From: Caldicellulosiruptor diazotrophicus
GTDB taxonomy: Bacteria; Bacillota; Thermoanaerobacteria; Caldicellulosiruptorales; Caldicellulosiruptoraceae
Assembly (NCBI RefSeq): GCF_017347585.1
Contig: NZ_AP024480.1
Span: 1,262,001-1,326,000 of the forward strand
Direction: 5' to 3'
Length of the DNA stretch: 64,000 nucleotides
Made by a program: the position numbers and the translations under genes. Below, one piece after another: positions 34,524 through 43,779 of this stretch (its first letter is position 1; each line of letters opens with the position of its first letter). The notes under the pieces were generated by a model. The model made no database searches. It worked only from the letters and a program-made list of their open reading frames with translations, and was not told the DNA's origin.

Positions 34524-36275
34524 CTATACTTTCTGCTCTCCACTAAATACAATGCCTTTTTGAGTATCAATTGTAACCACAATCCCTGTTTTTAATATCT
34601 CCAAAGCATTTTTTGCATCTGTTATTACGGGTATATCAAGTGCAGCACCTACAATTACAGCATGAGAGTTCTGTCCACCTTCTTCTGTAATAATTCCAGA
34701 TGATCTTTTCATATACGGTATAAATTCGTTATTTGTTTGATTTGTAACAATAATATCTCCATCTTCAAAATTCTGTTTAAGATCATTAATTGTTCTTACA
34801 ACACATACCCTGCTTGTTACCTTGCCGCTTCCCCAGCCTCGCCCTTCAACCAAAACATGTCCTACAACGTGAACTTTAAGTATATTTGTTGTTCCACTTA
34901 CACCAACAGGAACTCCAGCAGTGATAACAACTAAATCTCCATTTTTTACAATCTTGGATTTCACAGCTATTTCAACAGCATGGTCAAATATATCATCGGT
35001 GGAACTCTTGTACTCAGCCAAAAATGGATACACACCCCATGACAGATTCAACTGTCTTCTTACCTTCTCACAAGGTGTGGTTGCAATAATTGGACATGCA
35101 GGTCTGAATTTTGAAACCATTCTTGCAGTATTACCTGACTTTGTCACAGTTATGATAGCTTTTGCACCAAGGTCATGTGCGGTTGTACAAGTTGCATGTG
35201 AAATTGCATTTGTCACATTAACAGGCATATCAAATATCTGAGATTGGAATCTCTTGATATAATCAATCTGATTTTCCACTCTCTCAGCAATCTTTGCCAT
35301 TGTAGCAACACTTTCAACGGGGTATTTGCCCATTGCTGTTTCGCCAGAAAGCATTATCGCAGAAGTTCCATCAAATATAGCATTGGCAATATCGCTAACC
35401 TCTGCCCTCGTAGGTCTTGGATTTCGTATCATAGATTCAAGCATCTGGGTTGCTGTTATGACAGGCTTTCCTGCTTTGTAACACTTCTCAATCAGCATCT
35501 TTTGGACAAGCGGAACTTCCTCAAAAGGAAGTTCTACGCCTAAGTCTCCTCTTGCAACCATAATACCATCTGCAACCCTTATTATTTCGTCACAGTTAGC
35601 AACACCTTCTTGAGTTTCTATTTTGGCAATTATTAAAATGTCTTTTCCTCCATTTTTATTAAGAAATTCTCTGATTTCAACAACGTCACTTGCCTTTCTT
35701 ATAAATGAGGCTGCAATAAAATCTACATCGTTTTCTATTTCAAACAGAATATCCTCTTTATCCTTCTGGGTAAGTGCAGGAAGTCTTATGGGTATACCTG
35801 GTACATTTACCCCTTTTTGGTTGGTTAAAATTCCTCCATTTTTTACCTTGCAGATTATATTCTTTTCTGTTTTGTCTTCAACAATTAGCTCAATAAGTCC
35901 ATCATCAATAAGAATTTTATCACCTGGTTTTACATCCTCAACAAGTTCTTTATAAGTTATACTCACCATTTCTTCGTTTCCTAAAATTTCCTCCGTGGTC
36001 AGAACAAATTTTTGACCTTCTTTTAGTTCTACTTTGCCGTCCTTAAAAAAACCTATTCTTATTTCTGGTCCTTTTGTGTCAAGCAAAATAGGAATAGGCT
36101 TGTCAAGTTCTTCTCTTATTTTTTTTACCATGTCAATCTTTTTCTTATGCTCTTCATGAGTACCATGAGAAAAATTTAATCTAACAACATCCATTCCATT
36201 TTCAACAAGTTCTTTTACTATTTCCTCTGTATCGGTCGCTGGACCTAATGTACAAATTATTTTTGTCTTTCTCAA
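34524..36275 (-). CDS. pyk: Pyruvate kinase with C-terminal phosphohistidine-like domain
   Basis: The 583-residue enzyme has the pyruvate kinase core (TKIICTLGPATD, LNFSHGTHEEH, MVARGDLGVELPFEEVP, ITATQMLESMIRNPRPTRAE) plus a C-terminal mobile PEP-utiliser domain (SSGIITEEGGQNSHAVIVGA). The extra domain is common in Bacillus-type enzymes. I start at the TTG at 36273-36275, 6 bases after GGAGGGT; a GTG at 36290 is in frame but precedes the ribosome site. It follows pfkA by a short gap, forming a glycolytic pair. Confidence 0.96.
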   Translation of the reverse strand: MRKTKIICTLGPATDTEEIVKELVENGMDVVRLNFSHGTHEEHKKKIDMVKKIREELDKPIPILLDTKGPEIRIGFFKDGKVELKEGQKFVLTTEEILGNEEMVSITYKELVEDVKPGDKILIDDGLIELIVEDKTEKNIICKVKNGGILTNQKGVNVPGIPIRLPALTQKDKEDILFEIENDVDFIAASFIRKASDVVEIREFLNKNGGKDILIIAKIETQEGVANCDEIIRVADGIMVARGDLGVELPFEEVPLVQKMLIEKCYKAGKPVITATQMLESMIRNPRPTRAEVSDIANAIFDGTSAIMLSGETAMGKYPVESVATMAKIAERVENQIDYIKRFQSQIFDMPVNVTNAISHATCTTAHDLGAKAIITVTKSGNTARMVSKFRPACPIIATTPCEKVRRQLNLSWGVYPFLAEYKSSTDDIFDHAVEIAVKSKIVKNGDLVVITAGVPVGVSGTTNILKVHVVGHVLVEGRGWGSGKVTSRVCVVRTINDLKQNFEDGDIIVTNQTNNEFIPYMKRSSGIITEEGGQNSHAVIVGAALDIPVITDAKNALEILKTGIVVTIDTQKGIVFSGEQKV

Positions 36276-36296
36276 ATTTAAACCCTCCACAAAAAG

Positions 36297-37265
36297 TTAT
36301 AAAGAAAGGATAGTAGCTAAATTATACATATACTCATCAATTGTCTTTTGCATAGAGAGTGCTTCATCAATATCATAATCAACAATCTTTCCATCCTTCA
36401 TAGCAATTATCCTGTTTTTCTTACCTTCTTTAATAACTTCAACAGCTTTTGCACCCATCAAACTTGCAACAACTCTATCGTACGCAGTTGGTGAACCACC
36501 TCTTTGGATATACCCAAGAATGGTCGCTCTTGTCTCTATTCCTGTTGCTTCTTCAATCTCTTTTGCAAGCTCTGTTGCTCCACCAATTCCCTCAGCCAAT
36601 ATAATCAAGTTGTGGAGCTTTCCTTTGTTTTTGCCGTCAATTATTCTTCTGATTATCTCATCCTTGTCAAGACCTTTTTCAGGAATCACGATTGACTCAG
36701 CACCACCTGCGATACCACTATAAAGAGCAATATATCCTGCGTGACGTCCCATTACCTCAAGAATACTAACTCTTTCGTGAGAGGTTGCTGTATCTCTTAT
36801 TTTGTTAATCGCATCCTGCACTGTATTCAATGCTGTGTCAAACCCTATTGTATAATCTGTACATGCGATATCATTGTCAATGGTTCCTGGAATTCCAACA
36901 ACGTTTATACCAAATTTACTTAGGTCTCTTGCTCCCCTGAAAGACCCATCTCCGCCAATTACAACAAGAGCATCAATCTTGAATATCTTACACATTGAAG
37001 CAGCTTTTTTGAGTCCATTTTCTGTCATAAATTCAGGCGATCTTGCTGTTAATAGTATTGTTCCACCACGCTGGATTATGTCTGAAACAGACCTTAGGTT
37101 CATCTCAAAAATATCGCCCTCAATAAGGCCATTATAACCTCGTCTTATACCCATTACTCTAAATCCATAGTAGATACCTGTTCTCACAACTGCTCGAATA
37201 GCAGCATTCATTCCCGGCGCATCGCCACCACTTGTCAAAACACCAATAGTTCTCACTTCTGGCAT
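36297..37265 (-). CDS. pfkA: ATP-dependent 6-phosphofructokinase
   Basis: The 322 residues match bacterial Pfk[31 protein letters not shown], the substrate loop [19 protein letters not shown] and the [10 protein letters not shown] region. GGDGS with a glycine after GGD indicates the ATP-dependent rather than the pyrophosphate-dependent form. The start ATG is behind AAAGGGG. pfkA-pyk gene order is typical of Firmicutes. Confidence 0.95.
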   Translation of the reverse strand: MPEVRTIGVLTSGGDAPGMNAAIRAVVRTGIYYGFRVMGIRRGYNGLIEGDIFEMNLRSVSDIIQRGGTILLTARSPEFMTENGLKKAASMCKIFKIDALVVIGGDGSFRGARDLSKFGINVVGIPGTIDNDIACTDYTIGFDTALNTVQDAINKIRDTATSHERVSILEVMGRHAGYIALYSGIAGGAESIVIPEKGLDKDEIIRRIIDGKNKGKLHNLIILAEGIGGATELAKEIEEATGIETRATILGYIQRGGSPTAYDRVVASLMGAKAVEVIKEGKKNRIIAMKDGKIVDYDIDEALSMQKTIDEYMYNLATILSL

Positions 37266-37291
37266 ATATTTTATTCCCCTTTCTTTTTAGT

Positions 37292-37483
37292 TTAAAATCC
37301 TTTTTCAATTATTATGTTGTGTGCTTCATTAACTTCAGTTTCTGGCACTATTATTTCAAAATAACCCTCTTTCCCTTCCTGAGAAATAGATTTGACCTTT
37401 GCAAGAATCCCTACCTTCTCAAGTTCTTCTTTAATTTTGTTGGCAATCTCACTATTTGAGGTTACATAAACAACTTCCCACAT
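37292..37483 (-). CDS. Small DUF2007-like protein
   Basis: A 63-residue protein with one alpha-beta repeat (WEVVYVTSNSEIANKIKEEL, then VGILAKVKSI and YFEIIVPETEVNEAHNIII), resembling the small DUF2007 putative signal-transducing family. The ATG at 37483 follows GAAGGTG; the longer frame to 37528 would overlap mtrB. It lies between mtrB and pfkA. No function can be stated. Confidence 0.72.
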   Translation of the reverse strand: MWEVVYVTSNSEIANKIKEELEKVGILAKVKSISQEGKEGYFEIIVPETEVNEAHNIIIEKGF

Positions 37484-37502
37484 AAAAACACCTTCTACAC
37501 TA

Positions 37503-37751
37503 TCATTTATTCTGGGACTCTGAAACAATTAGTCCAAACTTTGTGTAAATTTCTGCCCTTCCTCTTACTTTAATTGCAGATGTAACTTCGGTAAATTGAG
37601 CAAGTAAAACTTCACCACTATCAAGTTTTTCTGTGTGATGAAGTTTTGTATCTTTGCCTCTTGTAAGCCCTATGACATTTACTCCGTTTTCAAGTGCCTT
37701 GACTACTATATAGTCACCATTTTTGTATTCGTATACATTTTCATTTTCCAT
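37503..37751 (-). CDS. mtrB: Tryptophan RNA-binding attenuation protein TRAP
   Basis: The 82 residues align without gaps to B. subtilis TRAP apart from a 5-residue longer N-terminus: [29 protein letters not shown] and TSAIKVRG. The RNA-contacting residues K37, K56 and R58 of B. subtilis correspond to K42, K61 and R63 here and are conserved, as are the threonines and histidines of the tryptophan pocket. TRAP forms an 11-subunit ring that binds GAG/UAG repeats in trp leader RNA. No trp genes, anti-TRAP or folE (mtrA) are adjacent. Confidence 0.93.
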   Translation of the reverse strand: MENENVYEYKNGDYIVVKALENGVNVIGLTRGKDTKLHHTEKLDSGEVLLAQFTEVTSAIKVRGRAEIYTKFGLIVSESQNK

Positions 37752-37776
37752 ATCTCAATCTCACCTCTTTTCAAAT

Positions 37777-37803
37777 ATTATAACAAAACGGTCTAAAAAT
37801 CAA
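37777..37803 (-). promoter_or_regulatory. Candidate promoter of mtrB
   Basis: On the minus strand TTGATT (37798-37803, overlapping the dnaE stop) and TATAAT (37777-37782) are 15 bp apart. The -10 is perfect but the spacing is short, so the -35 is uncertain. It lies about 26 bases upstream of the mtrB start. Confidence 0.45.
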
Positions 37804-40800
37804 GAATCTATATCTTCTAACCAAACATTTTCATTGCCAAACCACTCTCTGAGCTGTTCAATCACTGTAGGATTTATTTCTATACATAAATTTGACTTGG
37901 AAATCAGCCTTTTCTGATTATAATAAAGAACTATTTTAGACTTCCCTGCAAAGAATTTTACAAACGCTAAGAATTTTTTTGACTTTAATATTGTATCATC
38001 ACTCACCCTTATTGCAATTGCTTTTTCACCGCTTTCTTGACCTTCCTGATGCTTGTCATTAGCCAGTCTGTCTACTTTTTGAGCAATAATTTTCACTCCT
38101 TCGTCCTCTCTGAATGTTGCCTTTGCCTCCATTATCACAATCATATCTTCCTTTATCAACTGAGAATACCTTTCGTAAACAGTAGGAAAAAATAATACTT
38201 CAACAGAATCTGTTAAATCTTCTAATTTTGCGAATGCCATTGTTTGATTATTCTTTGTAAGTTTTACTTTAATGTCTTTTAATATTCCGCACACGAGTAT
38301 TTGCCCAAACTTGTATTCATCTTCTTCAGTCATTGTAGATATTTCAGAGAGAGGAGTTACATTATATTTTGAAATTTCCTCTATATACTTTTCAAGTGGA
38401 TGACTGCTTATATATACTCCAATTGTATCTTTTTCCATTCTTATGAGGTCATGAGCTGTTGGTTGTGGCATATTTTTGTATTCAAAACTTTCATTTTCGT
38501 TACCTGATATTTCAAAAAAACTAAACTGATTGGCATTCTTCTTTTTAGCTTGTTTTATAACAAGTATGTCTTCGACTGAAGCTAAAAGCGAATTCCTATT
38601 TAAACCTGTAAAATCAAATGCACCTGAACGTATCAAATTTTCAATAATTCTTTTGTTTACAGTATTTGTGTCAACCCTCATTATAAAATCGTATAAATCC
38701 TTAAATTCACCTTTTTCTTCTCTCTCCTTTAGGATGTGGGCAATGATGTTCTCGCCCAAACTTTTTATAGCTCTAAGTCCAAATCTTATACTGTTTCCTT
38801 CAATTGTAAAGTCATAACTACTTTTGTTTATATCAGGTGGTAAAATAGATATCCCAAATTTCCTGCACTCTTCAATATACATTCCCACCTTCTCATTTGA
38901 GTTCATGACACTTGTAATTAAGCTTGTCATAAACTCGATAGTATAATACCTTTTCAAATATGCTGTTTGATATGCTAATATAGCATATGCAGCAGCATGT
39001 GACTTATTAAATGCATAACTTGCAAAATCTTCTATAATGGCGAAAATTTTTTCAGCTACTTCCTTATCTATTCCATTAGCTATAGCTCCTTCAATAAATC
39101 TGCTCTTTTCTTCCATCAGTATATCAGCTTTTTTCTTTGCCATTGCTCTTCTCACAAGGTCAGCTCTCCCAAGCGAGTATCCAGCAAGTGTTCTAAAAAT
39201 TTGCATAACTTGTTCTTGATACACAATACATCCATAGGTTACATTTAAAATTGGTTCAAGGCTAGGATGTAAGTATTCAATTTTCTCTCTATTGTTTTTG
39301 TTCTGAATGTAAACTGGAATCTGGTCCATAGGTCCTGGTCTAAATAGAGAAATTCCTGCAATAATATCCTCCAAGTTTTCAGGTTTGAGTTCTTTCATAA
39401 ACTGTTTCATGCCACTACTTTCAAGCTGAAACACACCATTCGTGTTTCCTTCTGATATAAATTCATAAACATTTTTATCATTATAGTCTATCTTGTCCAA
39501 ATCAATCTCAATACCTCTATTTTTTTTCACAAGCTCCAACGTATTTTGAATGACAGTGAGTGTTCTCAAACCAAGAAAATCCATCTTCAAAAGCCCAAGT
39601 TCTTCTAAAGTTGTCATTGGAAACTGAGTAACAATAGCATCATCAGTCCTTGCCAACGGCACTAAATCTGTAATTGGACAACTTGAAATCACAACTCCGG
39701 CAGCATGAACAGATGCATGTCTTGGCATACCCTCAAGATTTCTTGCTGTATCAATTATTTTTCTTACCGTATTATTTCGTTCATAAACTTTTTTAAGCTC
39801 ATGGTTTATCTCAAGTGCTTTGTCAATGGTCATCCCTGGAGAAAACGGAATCATCTTAGCAATTTCGTCTACCTGAGAATATGGGATTCCCAGAACCCTT
39901 CCAACATCTCTGATTGATGCTCTCGCCGCCATCGTTCCAAATGTAATTATTTGACTTACTCTGTCCTCTCCATATTTGCGAGTAACATAATCAATCACTT
40001 CCTGTCTTCTTTGGTAACAAAAGTCAATATCTATGTCGGGCATAGATACTCTTTCTGGATTTAAAAATCTCTCAAAAATAAGGTCATACTTTATTGGGTC
40101 AACATTTGTGATACCCAGACAGTATGCAACAATACTCCCAGCTGCAGAACCTCTCCCAGGTCCTACCATTATGTTATTTTGTTTAGCATAGTTTATAAAG
40201 TCCTGAACTATCAAAAAGTATTCAACAAATCCCATATCTTTTATCACTTGAAGCTCCATCATAAGCCTGTCATATGCTGCTTTGTCATCTTTTGAATATC
40301 TTTTCTTGAATCCTTCTAAAGCCAACTCTTTAAGATATTCAAATGCGTCATTTTTGCCTTTGGGCAGTTGAAATTTCGGAAGATTAATCTTACCAAACTC
40401 AAACTCAACATTGCATTTTTCAGCAATCTCCAATGTATTTTTTAATGCTTCTGGAATGTAACCAAAAAGTTGGTACATCTCTTCAGGTGATTTGAGGTAG
40501 AATTCATCAGTTGGAAATTCCATTCTGTTTGAATCATTTATAGTCTTTCCCGTTTGAATACAAAGTAAGATATCGTGAAGATTTCTATCTTCTCTCCTCA
40601 AATAATGGACATCATTAGTTGCCACGAGCGGAATTTGATATTTTTTTGACAGCCTCATAAGTTCATTATTTACAAACCTTTGCTCATCAATGTAATGATA
40701 TTGAAGTTCAAAGTAAAAATTTTTGCCAAATACCTCTTTATAGAAATTTATCGCATTATGCAATCTTTCCTTTTGCTCTCTCAAAATTAGCTTAGGAATT

Positions 40801-41222
40801 TCCCCAGCAAGACAACTTGTAAGAGCAATGAGCCCTTTTGAATACTTACTCAAAACTTCTCTATCAACTCTTGGTTTATAGTAGAATCCTTCAACAAATC
40901 CAATTGAAACTATCTTAGAAAGATTTCTGTAACCATCATTGTCCATAGCAAGAAGGACAAGATGATGGATATCATTGTCGATATTTGGTTCTTTATCAAA
41001 GCGAGTTCGTGGAGCTAAATATACCTCACATCCAATTATAGGCTTAATACCATTTTCCTTGGCAGCTTTATAAAAATCTATAACACCATACATTGCTCCA
41101 TGGTCAGTTATTGCTACAGCATTCATATTCAGCTCTTTTACCCTTTCAAAAAGCCTATCGATCCTACAAGCCCCGTCTAACAAACTATACTCTGTGTGAA
41201 GGTGAAGATGAACAAAATTCAT
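37800..41222 (-). CDS. dnaE: DNA polymerase III alpha subunit (DnaE type)
   Basis: The 1140 residues have an N-terminal PHP domain with intact metal motifs (HLHLHTEYSLLDG, AITDHGAMYG), the polymerase core with the aspartate-rich palm motif PDIDIDFCYQRR and VGPGRGSAAGSIVAYCLGI, the helix-hairpin-helix region, an OB domain (FGQILVCGILKDIKVKL) and a short C-terminal domain. This is the DnaE1-like form without a built-in exonuclease. It lies 31 bp downstream of the HD-GYP gene. Confidence 0.96.
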   Translation of the reverse strand: MNFVHLHLHTEYSLLDGACRIDRLFERVKELNMNAVAITDHGAMYGVIDFYKAAKENGIKPIIGCEVYLAPRTRFDKEPNIDNDIHHLVLLAMDNDGYRNLSKIVSIGFVEGFYYKPRVDREVLSKYSKGLIALTSCLAGEIPKLILREQKERLHNAINFYKEVFGKNFYFELQYHYIDEQRFVNNELMRLSKKYQIPLVATNDVHYLRREDRNLHDILLCIQTGKTINDSNRMEFPTDEFYLKSPEEMYQLFGYIPEALKNTLEIAEKCNVEFEFGKINLPKFQLPKGKNDAFEYLKELALEGFKKRYSKDDKAAYDRLMMELQVIKDMGFVEYFLIVQDFINYAKQNNIMVGPGRGSAAGSIVAYCLGITNVDPIKYDLIFERFLNPERVSMPDIDIDFCYQRRQEVIDYVTRKYGEDRVSQIITFGTMAARASIRDVGRVLGIPYSQVDEIAKMIPFSPGMTIDKALEINHELKKVYERNNTVRKIIDTARNLEGMPRHASVHAAGVVISSCPITDLVPLARTDDAIVTQFPMTTLEELGLLKMDFLGLRTLTVIQNTLELVKKNRGIEIDLDKIDYNDKNVYEFISEGNTNGVFQLESSGMKQFMKELKPENLEDIIAGISLFRPGPMDQIPVYIQNKNNREKIEYLHPSLEPILNVTYGCIVYQEQVMQIFRTLAGYSLGRADLVRRAMAKKKADILMEEKSRFIEGAIANGIDKEVAEKIFAIIEDFASYAFNKSHAAAYAILAYQTAYLKRYYTIEFMTSLITSVMNSNEKVGMYIEECRKFGISILPPDINKSSYDFTIEGNSIRFGLRAIKSLGENIIAHILKEREEKGEFKDLYDFIMRVDTNTVNKRIIENLIRSGAFDFTGLNRNSLLASVEDILVIKQAKKKNANQFSFFEISGNENESFEYKNMPQPTAHDLIRMEKDTIGVYISSHPLEKYIEEISKYNVTPLSEISTMTEEDEYKFGQILVCGILKDIKVKLTKNNQTMAFAKLEDLTDSVEVLFFPTVYERYSQLIKEDMIVIMEAKATFREDEGVKIIAQKVDRLANDKHQEGQESGEKAIAIRVSDDTILKSKKFLAFVKFFAGKSKIVLYYNQKRLISKSNLCIEINPTVIEQLREWFGNENVWLEDIDS

Positions 41223-41253
41223 TTTTCTTTTGCACCTTTCTTCTTTTCTGGTT

Positions 41254-42324
41254 TTATATCTCTAAATCATCCAAAACATCAACAATATAATAATGGAAAT
41301 TCAAAGCCAAATCTATATCCTTGCGAAATGCGAGCCTTTTACCTTCGCTATCATAAAAAATTCTAACAATTGGTCTGGATGGAAACCTGGGATTATTATG
41401 AACAACTATCCCTTTTTCTCGAGTATTGAGTACAACCGGTGTTCCTATTTGAAAAAGAGAAATAAATGTGACAAATTTTGAAACGATGTAACTATCAAAA
41501 TGTGTCGAACACGAATTTAATAGATATTCAATCGCCATATGAGGTTTTAGGCGTTTTCTAAATTCTCTATCACTTACTAAAGCGTCAAACACATCTGCTA
41601 CAGCTACAATTTTAGCCATTTGCGGGATTTCATCTCTGGTTTTGCCAAACGGATAACCACTGCCATCTAATCTTTCGTGATGGAAAAGTGCAATCTCTGC
41701 AACATTCTGTTCAAATTTGTACTCAGAGTTCAAGATATCATATCCAACAATTGTGTGCATTTTTATCATTTCATATTCTTTTTCCTGAAGAGGTCCTCTT
41801 TTACTTAAAATATTCCTGGGAATTCTTATTTTGCCAATATCATGAAGTAAAGTGCCCATACCAAGTATCATTAGTTTATCAAATTCATATCCAAGCTTTA
41901 TTCCAATTAGAATTGAAAGAACTGTTGTGTTGAGCGAATGAAAAAGTGTGTAGTTCCCAACTGTGCGTATATCACATAAATTTAAAATAACCTCTTTTTG
42001 GTTCAAAAGAGAAGAAATTATTTTGCCAACAAGTTCTTTTATTTCAGGAGTAATCTCTTGTGCATTTATATATCTCGATGAGAAAACACCATTTACAATC
42101 TCAAATGCTTCTTCTTTAATTTCTTTGGTTATAACATCTTCTATGTAAATCTCGGTATTGTCATCTACAATGTAAATGTCATAAACTCCAAATTCTTTTA
42201 ATCTTTTTATGATACTATTTGTGAGTTTCTGCCCACTTGCAATCAAAACCTTTCCATCTTCACTGTATATGTCCCGAGCAAGTAGCATACCTTCTTTTGC
42301 ATTTTTAAGGAGTATTCTTCTCAT
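41254..42324 (-). CDS. HD-GYP domain protein
   Basis: The 356 residues have an N-terminal domain of about 110 residues (LLKNAKEGMLLARDIYSEDG, then LKEFGVYDIYIVDD) as in the Clostridia DUF3391-like HD-GYP proteins, followed by an HD-GYP domain: LLHDIGKIRIP, HTIVGYDIL, LFHHERLDGSGYPFG. The HHE and GYP motifs suggest cyclic di-GMP phosphodiesterase activity. I use the ATG at 42324 behind AGGGGAG, which overlaps the cyclo-ligase gene by 20 bases. Substrate specificity is inferred from the family. Confidence 0.88.
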   Translation of the reverse strand: MRRILLKNAKEGMLLARDIYSEDGKVLIASGQKLTNSIIKRLKEFGVYDIYIVDDNTEIYIEDVITKEIKEEAFEIVNGVFSSRYINAQEITPEIKELVGKIISSLLNQKEVILNLCDIRTVGNYTLFHSLNTTVLSILIGIKLGYEFDKLMILGMGTLLHDIGKIRIPRNILSKRGPLQEKEYEMIKMHTIVGYDILNSEYKFEQNVAEIALFHHERLDGSGYPFGKTRDEIPQMAKIVAVADVFDALVSDREFRKRLKPHMAIEYLLNSCSTHFDSYIVSKFVTFISLFQIGTPVVLNTREKGIVVHNNPRFPSRPIVRIFYDSEGKRLAFRKDIDLALNFHYYIVDVLDDLEI

Positions 42325-42904
42325 CGTATTCTCCCCTATATGCATTTTTTTGCAGTATGATAAACCTATCAGTCACAATTATATCAAGTTTTACATCATG
42401 ATTTTCTGGTTTTATTCTTTTTATTTTTTGAAAATGGTAAGCAACTCCAATTTTTATACAATGCGGATCTACATTTTTCAAAAACCTATCGTAGTAACCC
42501 TTACCAAACCCCACCCTGTTTAAATTATTGTCAAACGCAACAATTGGTACAATACACACATCTATTTGTGATGGAGGTATCTGGTATGTATTTGACGGCT
42601 CTAAGATACCAAGCTTATTTCTGTGAAGCTTATCCTCTCTTTTATACTCACAAGCCACCATTTCTGCACTATTTACAACTTTGGGTACATACACCCTTTT
42701 GTTCTTTTTGATTAGATATTCTATAATTCTTTTAGTATCAACTTCATATGGAAGACTCATGTAAATGAAGATGGTTTGAAATACAAATGTTGAAAGAAGT
42801 TTTTTCAAGTTTCTGTATACCAATATATCAAGATATAATTTTCTCCTTGGTTCAACCAATTTTCGCCTGATTCCTATAACTTTTCTTATTTTTCGTTTGA
42901 CCAG
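42305..42904 (-). CDS. 5-formyltetrahydrofolate cyclo-ligase
   Basis: The C-terminal half carries the family signature VAFDNNLNRVGFGKGYYDRFL, and YVPKV occurs upstream. The first TTG in frame (42857-42859) would cut off the conserved basic ATP-binding N-terminus. That segment (VKRKIRKVIGIRRKLVEPRR) is encoded in the same frame upstream, reaching back to a CTG at 42902-42904, 5 bases after GGTGAT, with a stop just before. I use this CTG start, giving 199 residues, the normal family length. The alternative is a one-base frameshift after an out-of-frame ATG nearby. The enzyme recycles 5-formyl-THF to methenyl-THF. Confidence 0.83.
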   Translation of the reverse strand: MVKRKIRKVIGIRRKLVEPRRKLYLDILVYRNLKKLLSTFVFQTIFIYMSLPYEVDTKRIIEYLIKKNKRVYVPKVVNSAEMVACEYKREDKLHRNKLGILEPSNTYQIPPSQIDVCIVPIVAFDNNLNRVGFGKGYYDRFLKNVDPHCIKIGVAYHFQKIKRIKPENHDVKLDIIVTDRFIILQKNAYRGEYDEKNTP

Positions 42905-42976
42905 TTTTCATCACCCTTTTCTATTAATTTATCACTTTTTTATTACAATTGAAATACCTTTTATGGATTCAAAGTA

Positions 42977-43007
42977 AAATAGCCCTGAAAATAAATCAGG
43001 GCTATTT
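42977..43007 (-). terminator. Terminator of the DUF177-rpmF unit
   Basis: A perfect 12-bp stem (AAATAGCCCTGA with TCAGGGCTATTT, 7-base loop) lies just after the L32 stop. The T-run on the minus strand is short and interrupted. Assigned as a factor-independent terminator by position and stem strength. Confidence 0.75.
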
Positions 43008-43009
43008 CG

Positions 43010-43186
43010 TTAGTCTTGGTTTACAACTTTTCTATTTCTATAATACCCGCAATTTGGACATACCCTGTGAGGAAGTTTCATTTCATGACACTGTGGACAC
43101 TCTGCGAGATTTGGAATTTCCAATTTCCAATTAGCTCTATGTTTGTGTGTTCTTTGTTTTGACCATCTTCTTTTTGGTTGTGCCAT
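43010..43186 (-). CDS. rpmF: 50S ribosomal protein L32
   Basis: A 58-residue ORF with the typical L32 start (AQPKRRWSKQRTHKHRANWK) and a four-cysteine zinc-ribbon (C30 and C33, then C43 and C46 in CPNCGYYRNRKVV). It begins at an ATG behind AGGAGGTGTGATAG, 6 bases after the end of the DUF177 gene. The DUF177-rpmF pair is conserved across bacteria. Confidence 0.95.
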   Translation of the reverse strand: MAQPKRRWSKQRTHKHRANWKLEIPNLAECPQCHEMKLPHRVCPNCGYYRNRKVVNQD

Positions 43187-43192
43187 TTTCTA

Positions 43193-43714
43193 TCACACCT
43201 CCTTTTTTTCATCTGTGTCTAATTGATTAATAATGGTTTTTAAAATGCTCAGTCTTGGGTCAATATCATCTTTTTCACAAGAACATGAACTCACATTCAG
43301 GTTTGTTCCACATACAGGACAAAGCCCCTTGCAGTCTTCCTTGCATAGATACTTCATTGGCAGATATAGAACAATTGTTGCTACTATGCTATCATCAAAT
43401 TCAATGATATCATCCACAAACTTAATTACTTCATCATCTGTAGTATCTTCTCTATTAGAGTACTCTTCATAAAAAGGAACGTCAACTTCAACATAAGCAT
43501 CATCTGTACATCTGTAACATATTGTTTTTAGCCTTGTTTTGACATTTCCACTGACCTCAATTAAATTTCCCTTCTTTGTAGCCACCCCATAAAAATAGAC
43601 AGGTTCAACGAAAAATAAAATATCACCTCTAAATTCAAGCTTTTCCCAAGATTCACAAAATTCAAACTCTTCAGAGTCACCATTTGTTTTTAATTTTGAC
43701 ACATCTAATCTCAT
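43193..43714 (-). CDS. yceD: DUF177/YceD-family protein
   Basis: The 173 residues match YceD: a KTICYRCTDDAYVEVDVPF segment and a C-terminal cysteine cluster (CKEDCKGLCPVCGTNLN, then CSC). The ATG at 43714 follows GAGGTGA; a GTG at 43726 is also in frame. Plant and bacterial members are linked to 23S rRNA and L32 metabolism, which fits the rpmF gene directly downstream. Confidence 0.9.
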   Translation of the reverse strand: MRLDVSKLKTNGDSEEFEFCESWEKLEFRGDILFFVEPVYFYGVATKKGNLIEVSGNVKTRLKTICYRCTDDAYVEVDVPFYEEYSNREDTTDDEVIKFVDDIIEFDDSIVATIVLYLPMKYLCKEDCKGLCPVCGTNLNVSSCSCEKDDIDPRLSILKTIINQLDTDEKKEV

Positions 43715-43745
43715 CTTTATAGTCACCTCGTATCATAACGGTTGT

Positions 43746-43774
43746 ATTATAAACTTTTATTTGAGTTTTGTCAA
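43746..43774 (-). promoter_or_regulatory. Promoter of DUF177-rpmF
   Basis: On the minus strand a perfect TTGACA (43769-43774) and a perfect TATAAT (43746-43751) are separated by 17 bp. It lies about 32 bases upstream of the DUF177 start, in the gap after comEA. Confidence 0.88.
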
Positions 43775-43779
43775 TTGAT

